Assembly (NCBI GenBank): GCA_900095095.1
Contig: FMBT01000525.1
Span: forward strand, 1 to 62,600
Direction of reading: 5' to 3'
From: Fragilariopsis cylindrus CCMP1102
Taxonomy: Eukaryota > Bacillariophyta > Bacillariophyceae > Bacillariales > Bacillariaceae
Length of the DNA stretch: 62,600 bases
The position numbers and the translations under genes were made by a program. Shown piece after piece: positions 11,868 to 24,244 of this stretch. The notes beneath the pieces were generated by a model, which was not told the origin of the DNA, did not search any database, and saw nothing but the letters and a program-made list of their open reading frames with translations. Numbering within the stretch: the stretch's first letter is position 1; each line of letters starts with the position of its first letter.

Positions 11868-13095
11868 ATGAAGATCTCGATTCATTTAACATACCTCGTT
11901 GCTTCCCTAAGCTTCAATGGGATTCTTGCAAAGGAAGGGGGGACACCCATTATTTCGTATATAGCGCTTGCGCGGGCTACATCGTTATCGTCAAAGACCA
12001 CCGTAGCGAACAACAAGAAGACCGTTATCATCGGAAAGAAAAATAATGACAACAAGCCAGCTTTCTTTTCTAATTCTGTTTCCGTTGATACTAATAGTAT
12101 TATCAATACTGTTCCTCGTGGTGGAGCATGTAGTGATTCAAATCCTGCTTTATTTGCCAAAATCACAACAACAGCAGTCGCAGAATCGGTTGTATTATTA
12201 GGAGTTTTATTGACAAGTGTAAAGTTATCTGATACTACATTCCCCGGTTCGTCGATGATACCATCTATTTATAATCTACCATTACTTGAATTGATCGCAT
12301 CCTTTATGGTGATATTCGGTTCATCATTTTTTGGTGCATTAGTTGATGGTTCATTATCAGCAGCAACAAAGCAAGCATTGAATCCATCTAAAGTGTTAGG
12401 TGATCCAAATTGGTATGCAAATTTAAAAAAACCAACCTGGAATCCACCCGGATGGATCTTTCCTATTATGTGGTTACTTATTAGTAAACCAACACAACTT
12501 TGTGCCGTTTCACGGATTTTAAAATATGGTAATGGTACCGGTGGTGCTGTAACATCTTCTACTACATCTCATTTATTGGCACTTTTCGTTTATACTACCC
12601 ATCTGGCACTTGGTGATGTAAGTAAAACACGCACAGTATGCAATGCAAATAGTTTCTGACTTTCGATAATCGAATAATACAATGCATCGTTTAGCTAAAT
12701 AATAAAATGTCTACGTTCGTTGCTTGACCTTTAAATATCACTTTCTTCGCATGTTTTCTTTTTGTCCATCTACTGTTTGGTTTCTGATTGATACTGGCTA
12801 ACATACATATTTTCTTCGTCTTCTTTACTATCATGTTCCTCCCCAACACGTCCGTATTACAATATATTCAATTTTTAAGGCATGGAACAAGGTGTTTTTT
12901 GGACTTGAATGTATCGGTAGAGGAACTGTTGTTATTTCAATCTTTCTTAGTTTCTTGTTAGCAAGTACGTATCTATTTTATACTATTGATCCTGCTGCTG
13001 GATATTATATGCTTCCAACTTGTGGTTGGGTATCTGTTGCTACCGCATTACAATACAGTATTTATTTCAAGAACAAGAAATCAATCAAAAAGTAA
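11868..13095 (+). CDS. TSPO: TspO/MBR (translocator protein) family membrane protein
   Basis: CDS join(11868..12617,12880..13095), 321 aa. The N-terminus is a signal-like leader (MKISIHLTYLVASLSFNGILA) plus a ~100 aa spacer. The family core follows with hydrophobic spans and the hallmark PNWYANLKKPTWNPPGWIFP. The intron splits another hallmark, LGD-AWNKVFFGLE, exactly at a codon border (GTAAGT donor, TTTTAAG acceptor). TspO proteins bind porphyrins and other tetrapyrroles and sit in mitochondrial, ER or plastid-associated membranes. Family members are usually ~160-190 aa, so the N-terminal extension is unusual and may target the protein through the secretory/plastid route (inference). Frame intact. 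Confidence 0.9.
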
Positions 13096-15641
13096 GTGAG
13101 TAGTAATACAGTAATAATGGGAAAAAAGGGTCCATATGAGTGTAATCAATACATCATGGGAATTCGATCATCAAGACTACATACATACATGCACGATGGA
13201 TTTTAGTTTCTGAAATCCTGCAGTAACTTGGCACTAGAAATACTGTTTTGTAAGGGTACTATTAAATGTTTTAATGTTAAGATAGACAAACATCTTTAGA
13301 CAGTAGTTTTTATTACAAGTATTAGTGGGAGGCCTCTCGTTAGGTCAGAGTATTGTATTCAATACAACCACTGCCGTCTTGGGCAGTTTATTATTACATT
13401 GAAGTTTTTACCACCAGTCCGTGCAACTTTCTTTTTTGTCAAAGGAAATGCGTGATAATAGCTTAATAATAATACATTGTGGTATACAAATACAATACTA
13501 GTGCATAACCCTCTCCTTATGGTTTACATTTGTTAGACTACACTGTGCACCCAAATCAAATGCCAAATTAGAGTTTTCAATTGAAAAAAATAGGAATGAC
13601 AGTAGGAGTCCAAATAGATACAGACATGCTATTACTAGAAGGTATTCTACACAACAAAAATAAGAAAGAAGATAGTCTGATGTATAATCCCCGTTAAACA
13701 GAGGTAGTAATTAGTTGGTGAAATTATGGTTCTTCTTCACTCAAATCAGGAATAGCACTACTTCAGCAACCTAACTATGAGAAAAATATCCAGATGAAAA
13801 CTCAAGTGACAACTGACTACTGCAGACGTTCTATCTATTGTCTTGACTGTATTACAAAACCAAACATTTGCTCCCTTCTCCATGCACTACACTCATCACA
13901 TCAATATCATGGTCATTTTTTCTTCTTCTTAATATCTAGACCAGAAGTTTCTTTGTATCTACAGTATGGACCACTTCCTTCTACTATCATCAGTACTGAT
14001 TGATGACGTATCAATGGTTACTCCCTCTTCTGTCCATTAAAAGCAAGTTGTTGTTTGTACATACCCCTACTACTAACATCAGAAGTTTATGAATGAGTAG
14101 CACCGGCATGTACTGCTCCAGTCTCATGGATGGGCAATCGGTGGTGGGGTGGTGAATAGTTGCCAGTTGCTGAAGAGAATCCATTTGAAATTTTCTACCA
14201 TCACTATACTGCCATCACTATACTGCCATCACTACAAGCAGAGGTTGCCATATCCTTGCTAGCACTTAGTGCAACTCATTATCCTTTCTGTCTCATTTCA
14301 TCACCTTGTTGAAGGTTTGAGTGAGTCAAATTTTGTTGTATCCAGTCTTGCAATGGCATTACAGTGTTTGGATGATGGTGTTTAGTTTGTGGTACAGACA
14401 GACGAGTTCATACTTTGGAGGAATTATTGCTACTATTGACATTGTAAGAACAAGCAGATAACTTTGGTTGACAGATCATACTTAGCTTCAGCTCCATTCC
14501 CTTTACCAATCAAATGAGAAGTGTAACAGTAGTCAATTTGTTGAGCATTGCAATCAACTTCACTTTGTTCTGTGTCTCTGTAGATCTTTGTTTCTTCTCT
14601 TCATTCCTCCTTGAACAATAGTAGGAGAATGAAAATCAGAAAGTGTCTTGGTATCGTGTTGGTAGATAATTGGTTTGTTAGTTCCCCTGCCAATCTCCTT
14701 TTCTTTGATAGCTTCCTTGGCCAAAGAGCCAGCACCAGAATGTGATGTTTGATTGAACAGTTCCCTCCATATTAATTAACCATTCTTCACTCTCTTGAAC
14801 AGTTCAAAATCAAACATAGAATCATATAAGGAAAGCGCCACAAGTTTAGTTCTGGTATGCTGATTAGTTATGGTGATTGATATCTTCATCAAATTTACCA
14901 CCATATTATGTTCTACCAAATAACTTGTATGTGCAAAGAGATCCTACTGTGATACTGACGGTGTGAAGAGTAGCACGGGTATAAATCAGTTTGAACGTGG
15001 GACCAATAGTGATTCAGACCAATAGTCATGACACCATGGTACCATCCTGCAACTCCACTCTCATCAGTAATAGTCCATTTTCCAGGATAAACTGTAGCGT
15101 GCCAATGCTTTAAGGAGAAGGGAGAGAAGGAAAGAAGTTTAGAGATAGTGAAAGGGAAAGAACAACAACAACAACAACAACACATTACGTGTGTACCTTG
15201 TTATAAAGAACAACAACAACAACAACAACACATTACATACCTTGTTATGTCCGCATGTCTAATGATGAGGATGGTATTACTAAAGCACATCATTTCTTAC
15301 AACAACACTGCATAAACAACATCAGGAGGCATGATGTATAATAATATAATTTAATGTATTTTTTGATGATAATAATAATAATAATAGTACTTAGATCTTT
15401 TTGAATTATAGTAGCAATTATCACAGCTTGCTAGTCATAATAATTCCAGATTTTCAACAGAATAATAGCTTAGTATATTGATTACAGTAGTAGCACTAAC
15501 AAATCAACAGAGAGAGAGGAGAACTCATCTATAGAAGAATTAATTCAAAAAATAATAAGAATGCATTCATCTTACAATAAAGTATGTAATAAAGAGGATT
15601 GATATATTCTAATTTCTGTCCCAATCGGCAGAACAAAACAC
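13096..15641. other. Long intergenic region with small tandem repeats
   Basis: About 2.5 kb without a supported gene. Holds a short ACTATACTGCCATC triplication at ~14203-14236 and a tandem duplication containing (CAA)n at 15158-15247. The ORFs at 13794-14003 and 14913-15185 have no coding character beyond those repeats. A noncoding RNA cannot be excluded. Confidence 0.5.
15158..15247. repeat. Tandem duplication of a (CAA)n-containing ~45 bp unit
   Basis: Two neighbouring units share GAACAACAACAACAACAACA, then CACATTAC and ACCTTGTTAT. They differ by a few bases (GTGTGT present in the first only). Confidence 0.85.
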
Positions 15642-15646
15642 GACAC

Positions 15647-15678
<32 letters not shown>

Positions 15679-15723
15679 ATCAATTGGGTTTATCCCGCGT
15701 AGGTTCGAGTCCTGCCGGTGTCG
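15642..15723 (+). tRNA. tRNA-Ser (anticodon AGA)
   Basis: An 82-nt cloverleaf. The acceptor stem GACACCG pairs with CGGTGTC and the discriminator base is G. Box A is TGGCCGAGCGG. The anticodon arm TTGA-CTAGAAA-TCAA has anticodon AGA at 15675-15677. The long variable arm identifies a class II serine tRNA, and the T loop/box B is GGTTCGAGTCC. A T-run after TCC at 15726 fits Pol III termination. The AGA anticodon would be read as IGA after editing and decode UCU/UCC/UCA. Confidence 0.96.
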
Positions 15724-15980
15724 TCCTTTTTGCTTTTGTCTCTCTCTATCCTGTCTCTAGCCTTGGTTTATCTCTCTATCCTGTCTTCTAGCCCTCTTGT
15801 TTTGTCTCCATACCTTTTCTAGTTTTCTTATCCAGATGTATCAATAGCTAGATTAGAAACAGAAGGTTAAGATAGAGTCCTGCAGGTGTCGGTTCCTTTT
15901 TGATTTGTCTCTCTATCCTGTCTCTATCCCTCTTGTTTTGTCTTCATACCTTTTCTAGTTTGCTTATCCAGATGTATCAA
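15707..15980. repeat. Imperfect duplication of the tRNA-Ser 3' end and its flank
   Basis: Unit 1 (15707-15844) starts within the tRNA T arm, at GAGTCCTGCCGGTGTCG. Unit 2 (15875-15980) starts with GAGTCCTGCAGGTGTCG, a tRNA 3' stub. Both continue through a T run, CTCTCTATCCTGTCTCTA, TTTTGTCT(C/T)CATACC and TTATCCAGATGTATCAA. Unit 2 lacks an internal ~30 bp. It contains no complete tRNA. Confidence 0.85.
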
Positions 15981-16489
15981 CTGTAGAGTATACTACTAGT
16001 AGAGCTAGACAGAAATTGTGTTGTTTGTGATGTTCGAACGTCTCGAAATAGTAGAAATAATGGCAGCGACTGCCAAGAGAGTTACGTAGTCGACGCCGAA
16101 TGTCAATTGGATGTACAGTAGCATAGCTAGCTGTTTTCTCTACCGTAGTCGTCTGTGGCCACCGCCGCCTACCTGTATGTGTTGAGATTATTGAATTATT
16201 ATTGTTATATTATTTATTTGTCTTAGTACTGTACGTGTAATTTATTTTATTTTAATATAATAGCAGTTCTGTACAATATCGGCTTTTTCATGCCTTCATT
16301 GATCGATCATACCGCAGTCGCATTCCTTGCGTCACACACACACACCCTCCGCACTACGCCGCGATGCATGCAGCCATGTTAGGCATGGGCGAGAACAATG
16401 TATGGGTCAGTCGTCCAATTCTTGTCTATCTAATTCTTTTTGGATGTTAAGAGGCGTAGTCTCGTTGGTATTCTTCTACCGAACGGCTT
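15981..16489. other. Intergenic, nothing recognised
   Basis: About 500 bp of AT-rich DNA between the tRNA flank duplication and the lipase remnant, with a short CA run near 16332. The open frame starting at 16327 has no family resemblance. Confidence 0.5.
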
Positions 16490-17155
16490 CCTCGGAATCT
16501 TCTTTCTCAATCTGCAAAAGGTACATGGGCCAGAAGACGAACCATACAGCGAACACAAATCCTAAAGATACGGTCATACCCTCTGTTGACGATGCCTTTT
16601 TAATAACAACCCAGAGGTCACAAAGGACTTCAAACTCTATACCACCGGCCACAGCCTCGGAGGTGGATTGTCAAACCTAGCTTCTTTCCACGTTGCCCAC
16701 AAGAAAGAACAGAACGACGAGAATATTAAGCACTTTCCCAAGAAAATCACCGCAATGACCTTTGCTGCACCCATCATTGGAAACGCAGATTTGCAGACAG
16801 AGTACCAGTCCCTCGAGAAACAAGGATTTCTGCGTCACGTTCGTGTTTCCAATAAAGGGGATCTCGTTCCAACGTATTGCATTTCCTTTCCGTTTTCCCT
16901 TGCCATTAAAGGCGACTCTACCAAGTATGTCCAAAACGGCATGAATCAATCTCTTTTTGAAACCAAAGGGACTAAATGGAAATCGGCTTTGTCAACACGA
17001 AAACCTGCACTTCGCAATTGCATCTCAATCCTATGAATACCATGGCTTGTCATCTATTCCCAATGTACAGAGTACGAGTCACTCTACCGGAAAACGAGGC
17101 ACTTTACGAACAAACCATCGAAGATCTTATACGAGCAAAAGCCTTGATGGATTGA
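16490..17155 (+). pseudogene. Class-3 lipase remnant (5'-truncated, frameshifted)
   Basis: The frame at 16600-17036 carries the class-3 lipase nucleophile elbow GHSLGG (codons at 16647-16664), then ITAMTFAAPIIGN and VRVSNKGDLVPT, the segment that normally holds the catalytic Asp. After KGTKWKS the homologous reading moves to another frame (GFVNTKTCTSQLHLNPMNTM to LIRAKALMD, stop at 17155). Upstream, fragments such as KVHGPEDEPYSEHK lie in a third frame with a stop between. No start codon or N-terminal half is visible. Unlike the isolated frameshifts elsewhere in the window, this locus combines truncation with several breaks, so I call it a pseudogene. An intact gene with poor base calling is the alternative. 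Confidence 0.65.
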
Positions 17156-17812
17156 TTGATTGAGGATGGATGGATGCAGTGTGAATAATGCGATTGCTCA
17201 GTCATGGATGTTATCCTCGCGTTTATGTTTTGCGCGAGCAACTTTGTTTTTTGCTCAATTTTTATTCTCGGCTGCATTTCTTGACACGTCACGCGTCATC
17301 ACCGCGGTTTTTGTCTCATTTCCAAAAAAAATTTCGTTGTGTGATTGGATCTGTTTGATTCGCAATTTTTTTCAATCCGCGCCTAAATATTGTATTGATT
17401 GCGAGCATGACGAGGTCAATAAGACTCGTCAGTCCCATATTCACATTGTAAAAAGCTAAGTAATAAAAGGAAGAAAAATAACTTTCATTTTATTTCATTA
17501 CACAATAAATGAGAGGTTCAAAGCAATATATAATCCGACGATTGTTGTGTGTTGTGAGTATCAATAGTCAACAAGAAAAGACAATAAATAGAAAGACGAC
17601 GCTCCTCCACTATTCCATTCTTCCAATAATCACTCCAATTAATCGGAATTGAACTATATTTTTCTTCTCTTTTGACTTGTCAATCGTTGAGGCTCTCTCT
17701 TCGTTTCAAAAATAATAAAAGGCAAACAATCCCGGTCCCAGAATTCACTTCACTTGACATCTCCGCTTTTCTCTTTGTAGAATAACCCCCCGTACAGCAA
17801 AATCAAAGAAAT
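17156..17812. other. Intergenic
   Basis: About 650 bp leading to the next start. The ORF at 17160-17459 has no recognisable content. The final ~100 bp are the presumed 5' leader of the gene at 17813. Confidence 0.5.
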
Positions 17813-18104
17813 ATGAAGATACCGACCGCTTACACAGCAGCAATGTCAGAATTCGACGCCCTTCATGCCACTTCACTCCTATTGGTCGGAAAGAACAAAC
17901 CTCAATTTTCTTCTTCGTTTTCTTCGTCCACGAAAAGAAGCACCACCGAGGATTGTTCTGGTTTGATTACTCCTTCTTACACAACAACAGTATCCCACAG
18001 AGTAATACCCGAAGGACCCGACGATGAAATCGAAATGAACTATAATAACACATCAACGCAACAAGTGATTAGCAGCAGTATCAACAAAGATTCGAGCCAC
18101 AACG

Positions 18105-18138
<34 letters not shown>

Positions 18139-20017
18139 CGACGACGACGACGACGAAAGGATGATGTCTTTATCAAATACGACAACGACGACGAAGCGAT
18201 TACAGCAACAGCAACATCAACGTCAACAAGATCTTTCCGGTCCTGTCGACGAGTCACGATGGCGTATCCATGGTAGAGAAAGACGAATACAACTATTAGA
18301 AGAAGATAAGAATAAGGGTGGAAGAAGTTTTTCATTAAGTTTTGATTGTTCTGTTCAACGTTATTTTTCTGTTGCACATTGGTACGTAGTTAGTACGAAT
18401 AATGAATTATACTGTACAGTAATCGATTTAGATTAAGTATATTATTGTATCCATATTTCGTTCTCTCACTAAGCGCCTCTAACCCAAACTCGATTTCGAT
18501 TTGTTTTGTATTTCTTGTACTATATTTGTGTTTGTGATTTAAAACAACAATAACATAAACTAATTTTCACATACACAGGGCATTAGAACAATTCCATCAA
18601 TTATATCAAAGTTATCGAAGTCGACAACGACTACAACAACAAAAGATAATGAAGAATTAGAAGAAACTTACATAATGGGACATCGGATTATCTCCTTCCT
18701 AACGGAATGTTTGCCACTACATCCTGGATTAATTCGATCACCAGAAGTTCAACAACGAACTAAGTATGAATTGAGATTGTTACGGGAATGCTTAGAGGAC
18801 GTAGCACTTCAAATCGATGAAAATGCTTGTAATCAATTTGTTGATGATGGAGACTTATTTATAGATACATTGATCGCTGCGTCTATGGATGATGATGATG
18901 ATTCGTCGGCTACCACCGAAGATAGTACCCTACTAGAATTTGATGATGATATTGATGATTTGATCTTTGATAACAGAAGCAAACGCACCTTGAATAATAA
19001 ACCCTCCTCTAATATTCCCACAACTGCCACGAAGATGGTTCGATTCGAAGGGGATTGCGTCCCCTTTCCAAATGAAGAGCTTGGAAATGATTGTCGACAC
19101 GAACGGAAGTTGGCAGAGTCTCCAACATCGGAGACTGTTGGGACGTCGGGAACGGACTCGATTGAGCCTATTGATACGAGTTACATGAGTGGTTTCTCAC
19201 CAGATAACAACCACGAAAATAATTACAACAATGACAATACCATCGTAGAAAGTGTTCTTACGTTAGAACAAATTATGATGGAGAGCGACAGCGACGAGGA
19301 CTTTGAGATAGATGAGGAGTTCCACATAGACGAGAACAACACCTCTTCTTCGTCGTCGTCAAGTGATCGGTACACGACTCTAAAGAGCGTCCGTCTTGAC
19401 TTTCTAGATAGAATTTCTCGTGAAGAAGTTATATACGAGACCGATTCGGAGGCCGCTGATAGCTGGGCCAATGGTGGAGATTCTATCACTTGTGATGGTG
19501 GTCGCAGCAATAAATTTAAATCTTATCTTGCCTCGAGTTCGGGAGTAACCCCAACGTGTGATCCGGCTCGTATCGCCTTTCGCGATTTAATGAATCGGTT
19601 ACCACGAGAATCCGAATCGGTTTTACAGCGAGGAGTAGACGACAACAACATGATTACTGCCGATACTACCACAACCACAACCACCGAAGAGAAGAAAGTT
19701 CCAGACTATCACCAGACTATGACGGAAGAACAAGTTGAAAATGAAATCAAGGAGTATCTCGAGTCAGAAAACAACGAAGATCCAAAGAAATTCATTGATA
19801 ACTGTCAAGAAAAATTTAAAGCGACCAGCACTGATAACGGCAACAACGTAATTCGTCCGCAGAGAAAAGATGGTATATCTTCATATATCTCTTCATCATC
19901 TTCGTCGTCGTCATCATTATCGTCTTCATCGCTGGCATCCCTAAACAGTAGGACGGAAAACCAGACGAGCGCTTTTCGTTCATTCAGCAAGAAGCAACAG
20001 CAAGAAAATCAACATCC

Positions 20018-20052
<35 letters not shown>

Positions 20053-20066
20053 ATACCAAAGAATAA
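17813..20066 (+). CDS. Hypothetical low-complexity protein, two exons
   Basis: Exon 1 is 17813..18381 and exon 2 is 18579..20066, with donor GTACGT and acceptor ACACAG. I do not recognise a family. Exon 1 has poly-Asn/Asp and Gln runs, then an ordered stretch that crosses the intron (RYFSVAH-W-ALEQFHQLYQSYR). Exon 2 continues with an ordered ~90 aa helical segment (YIMGHRIISFLTECLPLHPG, then LRLLRECLEDVALQIDE), followed by ~350 disordered Ser/Asp/Glu/Thr-rich residues. Shortly after the intron (about 18645) the frame must move by one base at an AAAA run to join LQQQ to KDNEELEE. One missing A would do this. Function unknown. Confidence 0.65.
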
Positions 20067-20563
20067 TAATATCCAAAAGTCAAGAACACGAGTACACCGA
20101 AAATCTCAACCATTTGAAATGCCAACACAAAGCTTTCTCGAACAGGACGACTGGATTTCGTTTGATAACTATTCCGATCGATTCTAGTTACTTTTTGTTC
20201 CCTCCAGTAACTAATAAGATCCATCACATGTTACGCTCACACGCTCATAATTATAATATAATAGAAATTTTTTTAAAAGAAACAAAAAAGAGCGACTAAG
20301 CTACTTGAAATTTTGTGGTGCAATTTACAATTTTTCATAATTGCATAGATTTCTGCTCCTCTTTTACTACTGAGCTACTACTTTATCTCTATAGAACTAC
20401 TCCCTAGTGATTCGGCGACGATACAGTATGTACTGTAATAGACATTCTTCGGTAGAGAAATTCATACTAAAATTAGTATATCGATAGATACGTCGTTAAA
20501 AGGATAATGTTTGTGCTCGTGATTATGAAATGATGAATGATATACTTGATAATGTAGTACTAA
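20067..20563. other. Convergent intergenic region
   Basis: About 500 bp between convergent stops at 20066 and 20564. AT-rich, with no feature recognised. Confidence 0.5.
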
Positions 20564-21729
20564 TTAATTCGTTACACGTTCCATAGTAAGTTCATAATCA
20601 TAAAATGCAACTGCCTTACCATTAATTTGTTGCCACAATACACCTTCTCTTGAATTTGGATTGGGTGTCAAATATACCGCTACACGAGATACTGCATTGA
20701 TCAAATTATTATTAATTTGTCGATATTCAGTAACAACCTCTTGATCATTTGCAGATACATTCCCAGTTCCTATCGTAATAGTTCGACTACGTTCCGCTGC
20801 TGCAAAAACACCACCAATATTGTTATTACTATTGTCATTATTATTGTCGGATTCTTTCTGTGGTACTTCTTCTGTTCGTCGTGCTGTTATATAGATTTCT
20901 CCTCGTCGTGGTCCTATCGGTCTCATATCAGCTGATACAGATTCAGTTTGAAATTTTAAATGAGTTGGATCCTTTTGTAATTCCATTCTATCGAATCACC
21001 AATAACTGGTGATAATTGTTGATATCCACGACTTATTGATACCATATTAAATTTTCGATCAGAAATGATTTTATTATTTTTATTGTTATTGTCGTTGTTA
21101 TCATATATAGATGATAAATATCGTACAGAATACGAGGTGCTCTCTCCACCGACTTGTTCTTCACGATTACGCGGTGATCCTTCAATTAAGGACCGGGATG
21201 GTACAAAATCTGTTCCGTATGGAAATATTTTTGAAACAAGTTTAGATTGAACTTTCCATTCACCAGCAAAATAGGATGGATAGTAAATATCTTGTGCAGC
21301 AAATGGTGATAGTGATTGTTGTAATGGTGAAAGGGATAATGATGATAAATTCTGATCACCGATCCGATCCATACCCAATTGAGTAAATAGAGTTGGTGGG
21401 TCCCACCTATCAGCTCTTTGAATAGTTGCTGACTTTGGTAATATCCCACCACCACCAATTGGTAGGAATGCATTGTATGGATCAGCCAGAGCAGAATCGG
21501 GAGAGATTATTAGTACTGAAGACAAGCACGCCGCTGTCACAGCCGTCGTGGAAACAGCAAGTCCACCGAAGTTTCGTCGAGAAACAACATCCGATGACGA
21601 TGTTGTGGCAGTGGATGATGGTGTACGACGATGATGTGGATTAGCCAATCCTGTGACCAATACAGCGCAACATAGGATGGCTGCAATAGAACACACTGTA
21701 AGTACACCTATCCTTCTTTTACCACTCAT
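20564..21729 (-). CDS. Predicted thylakoid-lumen protein with twin-arginine signal
   Basis: Start chosen at 21729 (MSGKRRIG) because a signal-peptide-like hydrophobic stretch (VCSIAAILCCAVLVTGLA) follows directly. A Ser/Thr-rich transit region comes next, then SRRNFGGLAVSTTAVTAACL ending PDSALA-DP, a textbook Tat signal and lumen cleavage site. The mature part has YYPSYFAGEWKVQSKL and a C-terminal half (VYLTPNPNSREGVLWQQ). It resembles the cyanobacterial/plastid DUF6816-type proteins from memory, with low certainty. The C-terminal 140 codons are in another frame; one indel near 20986-21000 joins them. It is divergent from the transpeptidase gene, ~420 bp apart. Confidence 0.75.
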
Positions 21730-22150
21730 TGTAGCGGATGTTTGTTGATATGGTGTATGATATGCTATTGTATGGTGTATGTCTATATCTCCTCGATGAT
21801 GTGCCATGTGCCATGAACCGATAACCGATATTAGTCGATTTTGAAAAAGAAAAAAAATGAGGACGAAAACGGAAATCAAGCTCGTCGCGTCATCGGTGGT
21901 GTTATCGATCAAGTCGAACGAGTCGATTCGCGAGCCACGTTATTATTTCATTCACATTTCATTACAGTGGTATATTTTGTTCTATGCATCCTTCTGCATA
22001 ATTGAAGCACTTTTGATGTATTTTATTCTTTGTATGCCTGTCAACGACAACAAGATATCCCTCCTCTAACAAATAACAACATACTTATTACAGTACAATA
22101 CAGTACACCCGAAAAACATTGTATAAATACCACCAAATAAAGAAAGAAAG

Positions 22151-24152
22151 ATGGCAGATTGGTTTAGGTCTAGTTCCGTTATTGTTCCTATCTCAGAAGA
22201 TGAACTACTTGGTGAGGGTGAAGAAAATAATAATAATGTTGCGCCTGTTGATGAAATTCCTTTTTGTGCACGTCGATCATCAGTGATATGCCGTAATGGA
22301 TGTGTTGCATCAAGTCAACCGTTAGCATCATCAATTGGTATAGATTTACTTAAACAGGGTGCAAATGCTGCAGAAGCCGCCATCGCGGTTTCGGCAGCAT
22401 TATGTGTAACAGAACCATGTTCATGTGGACTTGGTGGAGATATGTTTTGTTTATATTATGATGCAAAAACACAAAAAGTATCAGCTATTAATGGTAGTGG
22501 CCATTCACCTTCAAAATTAACATTAGATTTAGTCCGTAATGATTATCCATCTAAAAATAAAAAGAGTAACGATGCTGCCAACGACGATAATAATAGTAAT
22601 AATAACGATGGAGAAGAAGAAGAAGAAGAATGTGATATTGATGTTGATGAATTTCGTTTTTCACCTCACGCTGTAACAGTACCAGGTGCAGCACGTGGAT
22701 ATGAAGATTTATTAATGAAACATGGATCGGGAAATTTCACATTATCTGAATTATTAGAACCGGCAGCAAAACTTGCAGAAGAAGGTTTCCCTGTTGCACC
22801 TATAACATCCTATCATTGGACGAATGGGATGGATCAAATTAAAAAATGGTTACCAGACGAGGACGATGATAATATTCCACTAACTACAGATGGATGCAAT
22901 CCCCAAAAGCTGGTGATATTATTATTAATACCGATTTAGCGAATGTATTACGTGAATTAGGTGCGAAAGGTGCATCAGATGGATTTTATGGTGGCTATCC
23001 AGGACAGGCTATAGTTGATGTGATCCAAAAACATGGTGGTGTTATGACTCTTGAAGATTTAAAAGAACAAACATGCACATTCCCTGATCCAATTTGTGTT
23101 GATTATTGCGATATAAAATTATGGCAAGTTCCACCAAATGGACAAGGTATTGCTGGATTAATTGCATTAAAGGGATTAGGATACCTACAAGAAGAAAACT
23201 GTCCAGTCGTACCAGGTACTGCAGATTGTTATCATAGTATGATTGAAATGATGAGATTAGGTTTTGCTGATGCAAGAGCACATGTTGCTGATATTGATCA
23301 TATGAATGTATCATGTGATACATTACTGAATACAGACCGTATCGAAAAACGTGTAGATGAATTATTCAATCCAGAAAAGGCAACTATTGCTGGTATGCCA
23401 GATCCGTCAAGTTGTACTGTTAGTTTTCAAGTTGTCGACAAAGCAGGGAATGCTATTAGTTTTGTTAATAGTAATTATATGGGATTCGGTACCGGTATGG
23501 TTCCTAAAAATTGCGGCTTTACGTTGCAAAATCGTGGGTTTGGGTTTAATTTAGAAAAAGGCCATCCAAATGTAATTGCACCACGAAAACGTCCAGTAAG
23601 TTTATTATTTTATGTAATGGTTTTGAATCCATCTTCATTATTTCTGCATGTAATTATTAGTTGACGTATCTTTCTCTCTCTATATATATACAAAAAAAAC
23701 TGACAATGGAACAACTTGTTCTTTTCTTCCTCGCTATCTTTTTATTTCTTCTTCTTAAAGTGTCATACGATAATTCCTGGTATGATTACTCATCGAGAAA
23801 CGAATGAATTATACGCAACAATTTCTAATATGGGGGAAATATGCAGCCACAGGGTCATATGCAACATGTTGTGAATATGATTACTGGTGGGATGGATCCA
23901 CAGGCATCAATTGATTTTCCAAGATTTTGTATCCCCGAAGGTACACAAAATGGTATCGTTCAATTAGAAAATGGTATCGATGAATCTGTAGTTAAAGAAC
24001 TTAAAAGAAGAGGTCATATTTTGAAGAGTGGTATCGTCGGGCATAGCCGGGCAATATTTGGTCGAGCACAAATCATCAAAAGGAATAGAGATAATGGTGT
24101 ATTATGGGCAGGATCAGATGGTCGTGCTGACGGCTGTGCAATAGGATATTAA
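22151..24152 (+). CDS. Gamma-glutamyltranspeptidase family protein
   Basis: Coding 22151..23595 and 23761..24152, intron 23596..23760 (GTAAGT...AAAG). The N-terminal part has CVASSQPLASSIGIDLLKQG, EPCSCGLGGDMFCLYYD and FSPHAVTVPGAARGYEDLL, all family hallmarks. The small-subunit region holds SSCTVSFQVVDKAGNAISFV, whose Thr is the expected autoprocessing nucleophile, then GFGTGMVP, HPNVIAPRKRP and TGGMDPQASIDFPR. The family cleaves gamma-glutamyl bonds, for example in glutathione, or acts as related acylases. No signal peptide is seen, which fits cytosolic bacterial-like members. Two one-base breaks interrupt it, near 22905 (DGC/SPKAGD) and at the G run near 23833. Both are repairable by a single base, so I treat the gene as functional. 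Confidence 0.88.
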
Positions 24153-24244
24153 GAAGAAGATTTTGCGACACGTCAATGGATTGGATGTTAGTAAAAATCA
24201 ATCTACAGTAACATTTTTTAATTGTGTCTTTAAATTATTATTTG

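Noticed and set aside
14913-15185. 90-codon ORF beginning with poly-Cys
   Set aside because: The Cys run is only the complement of the (CAA)n repeat; the rest has no coding character.
16327-16680. 117-codon ORF as the N-terminus of the lipase
   Set aside because: It is in a different frame from the GHSLGG segment and shows no lipase-like sequence; the recognisable upstream fragment lies in a third frame.
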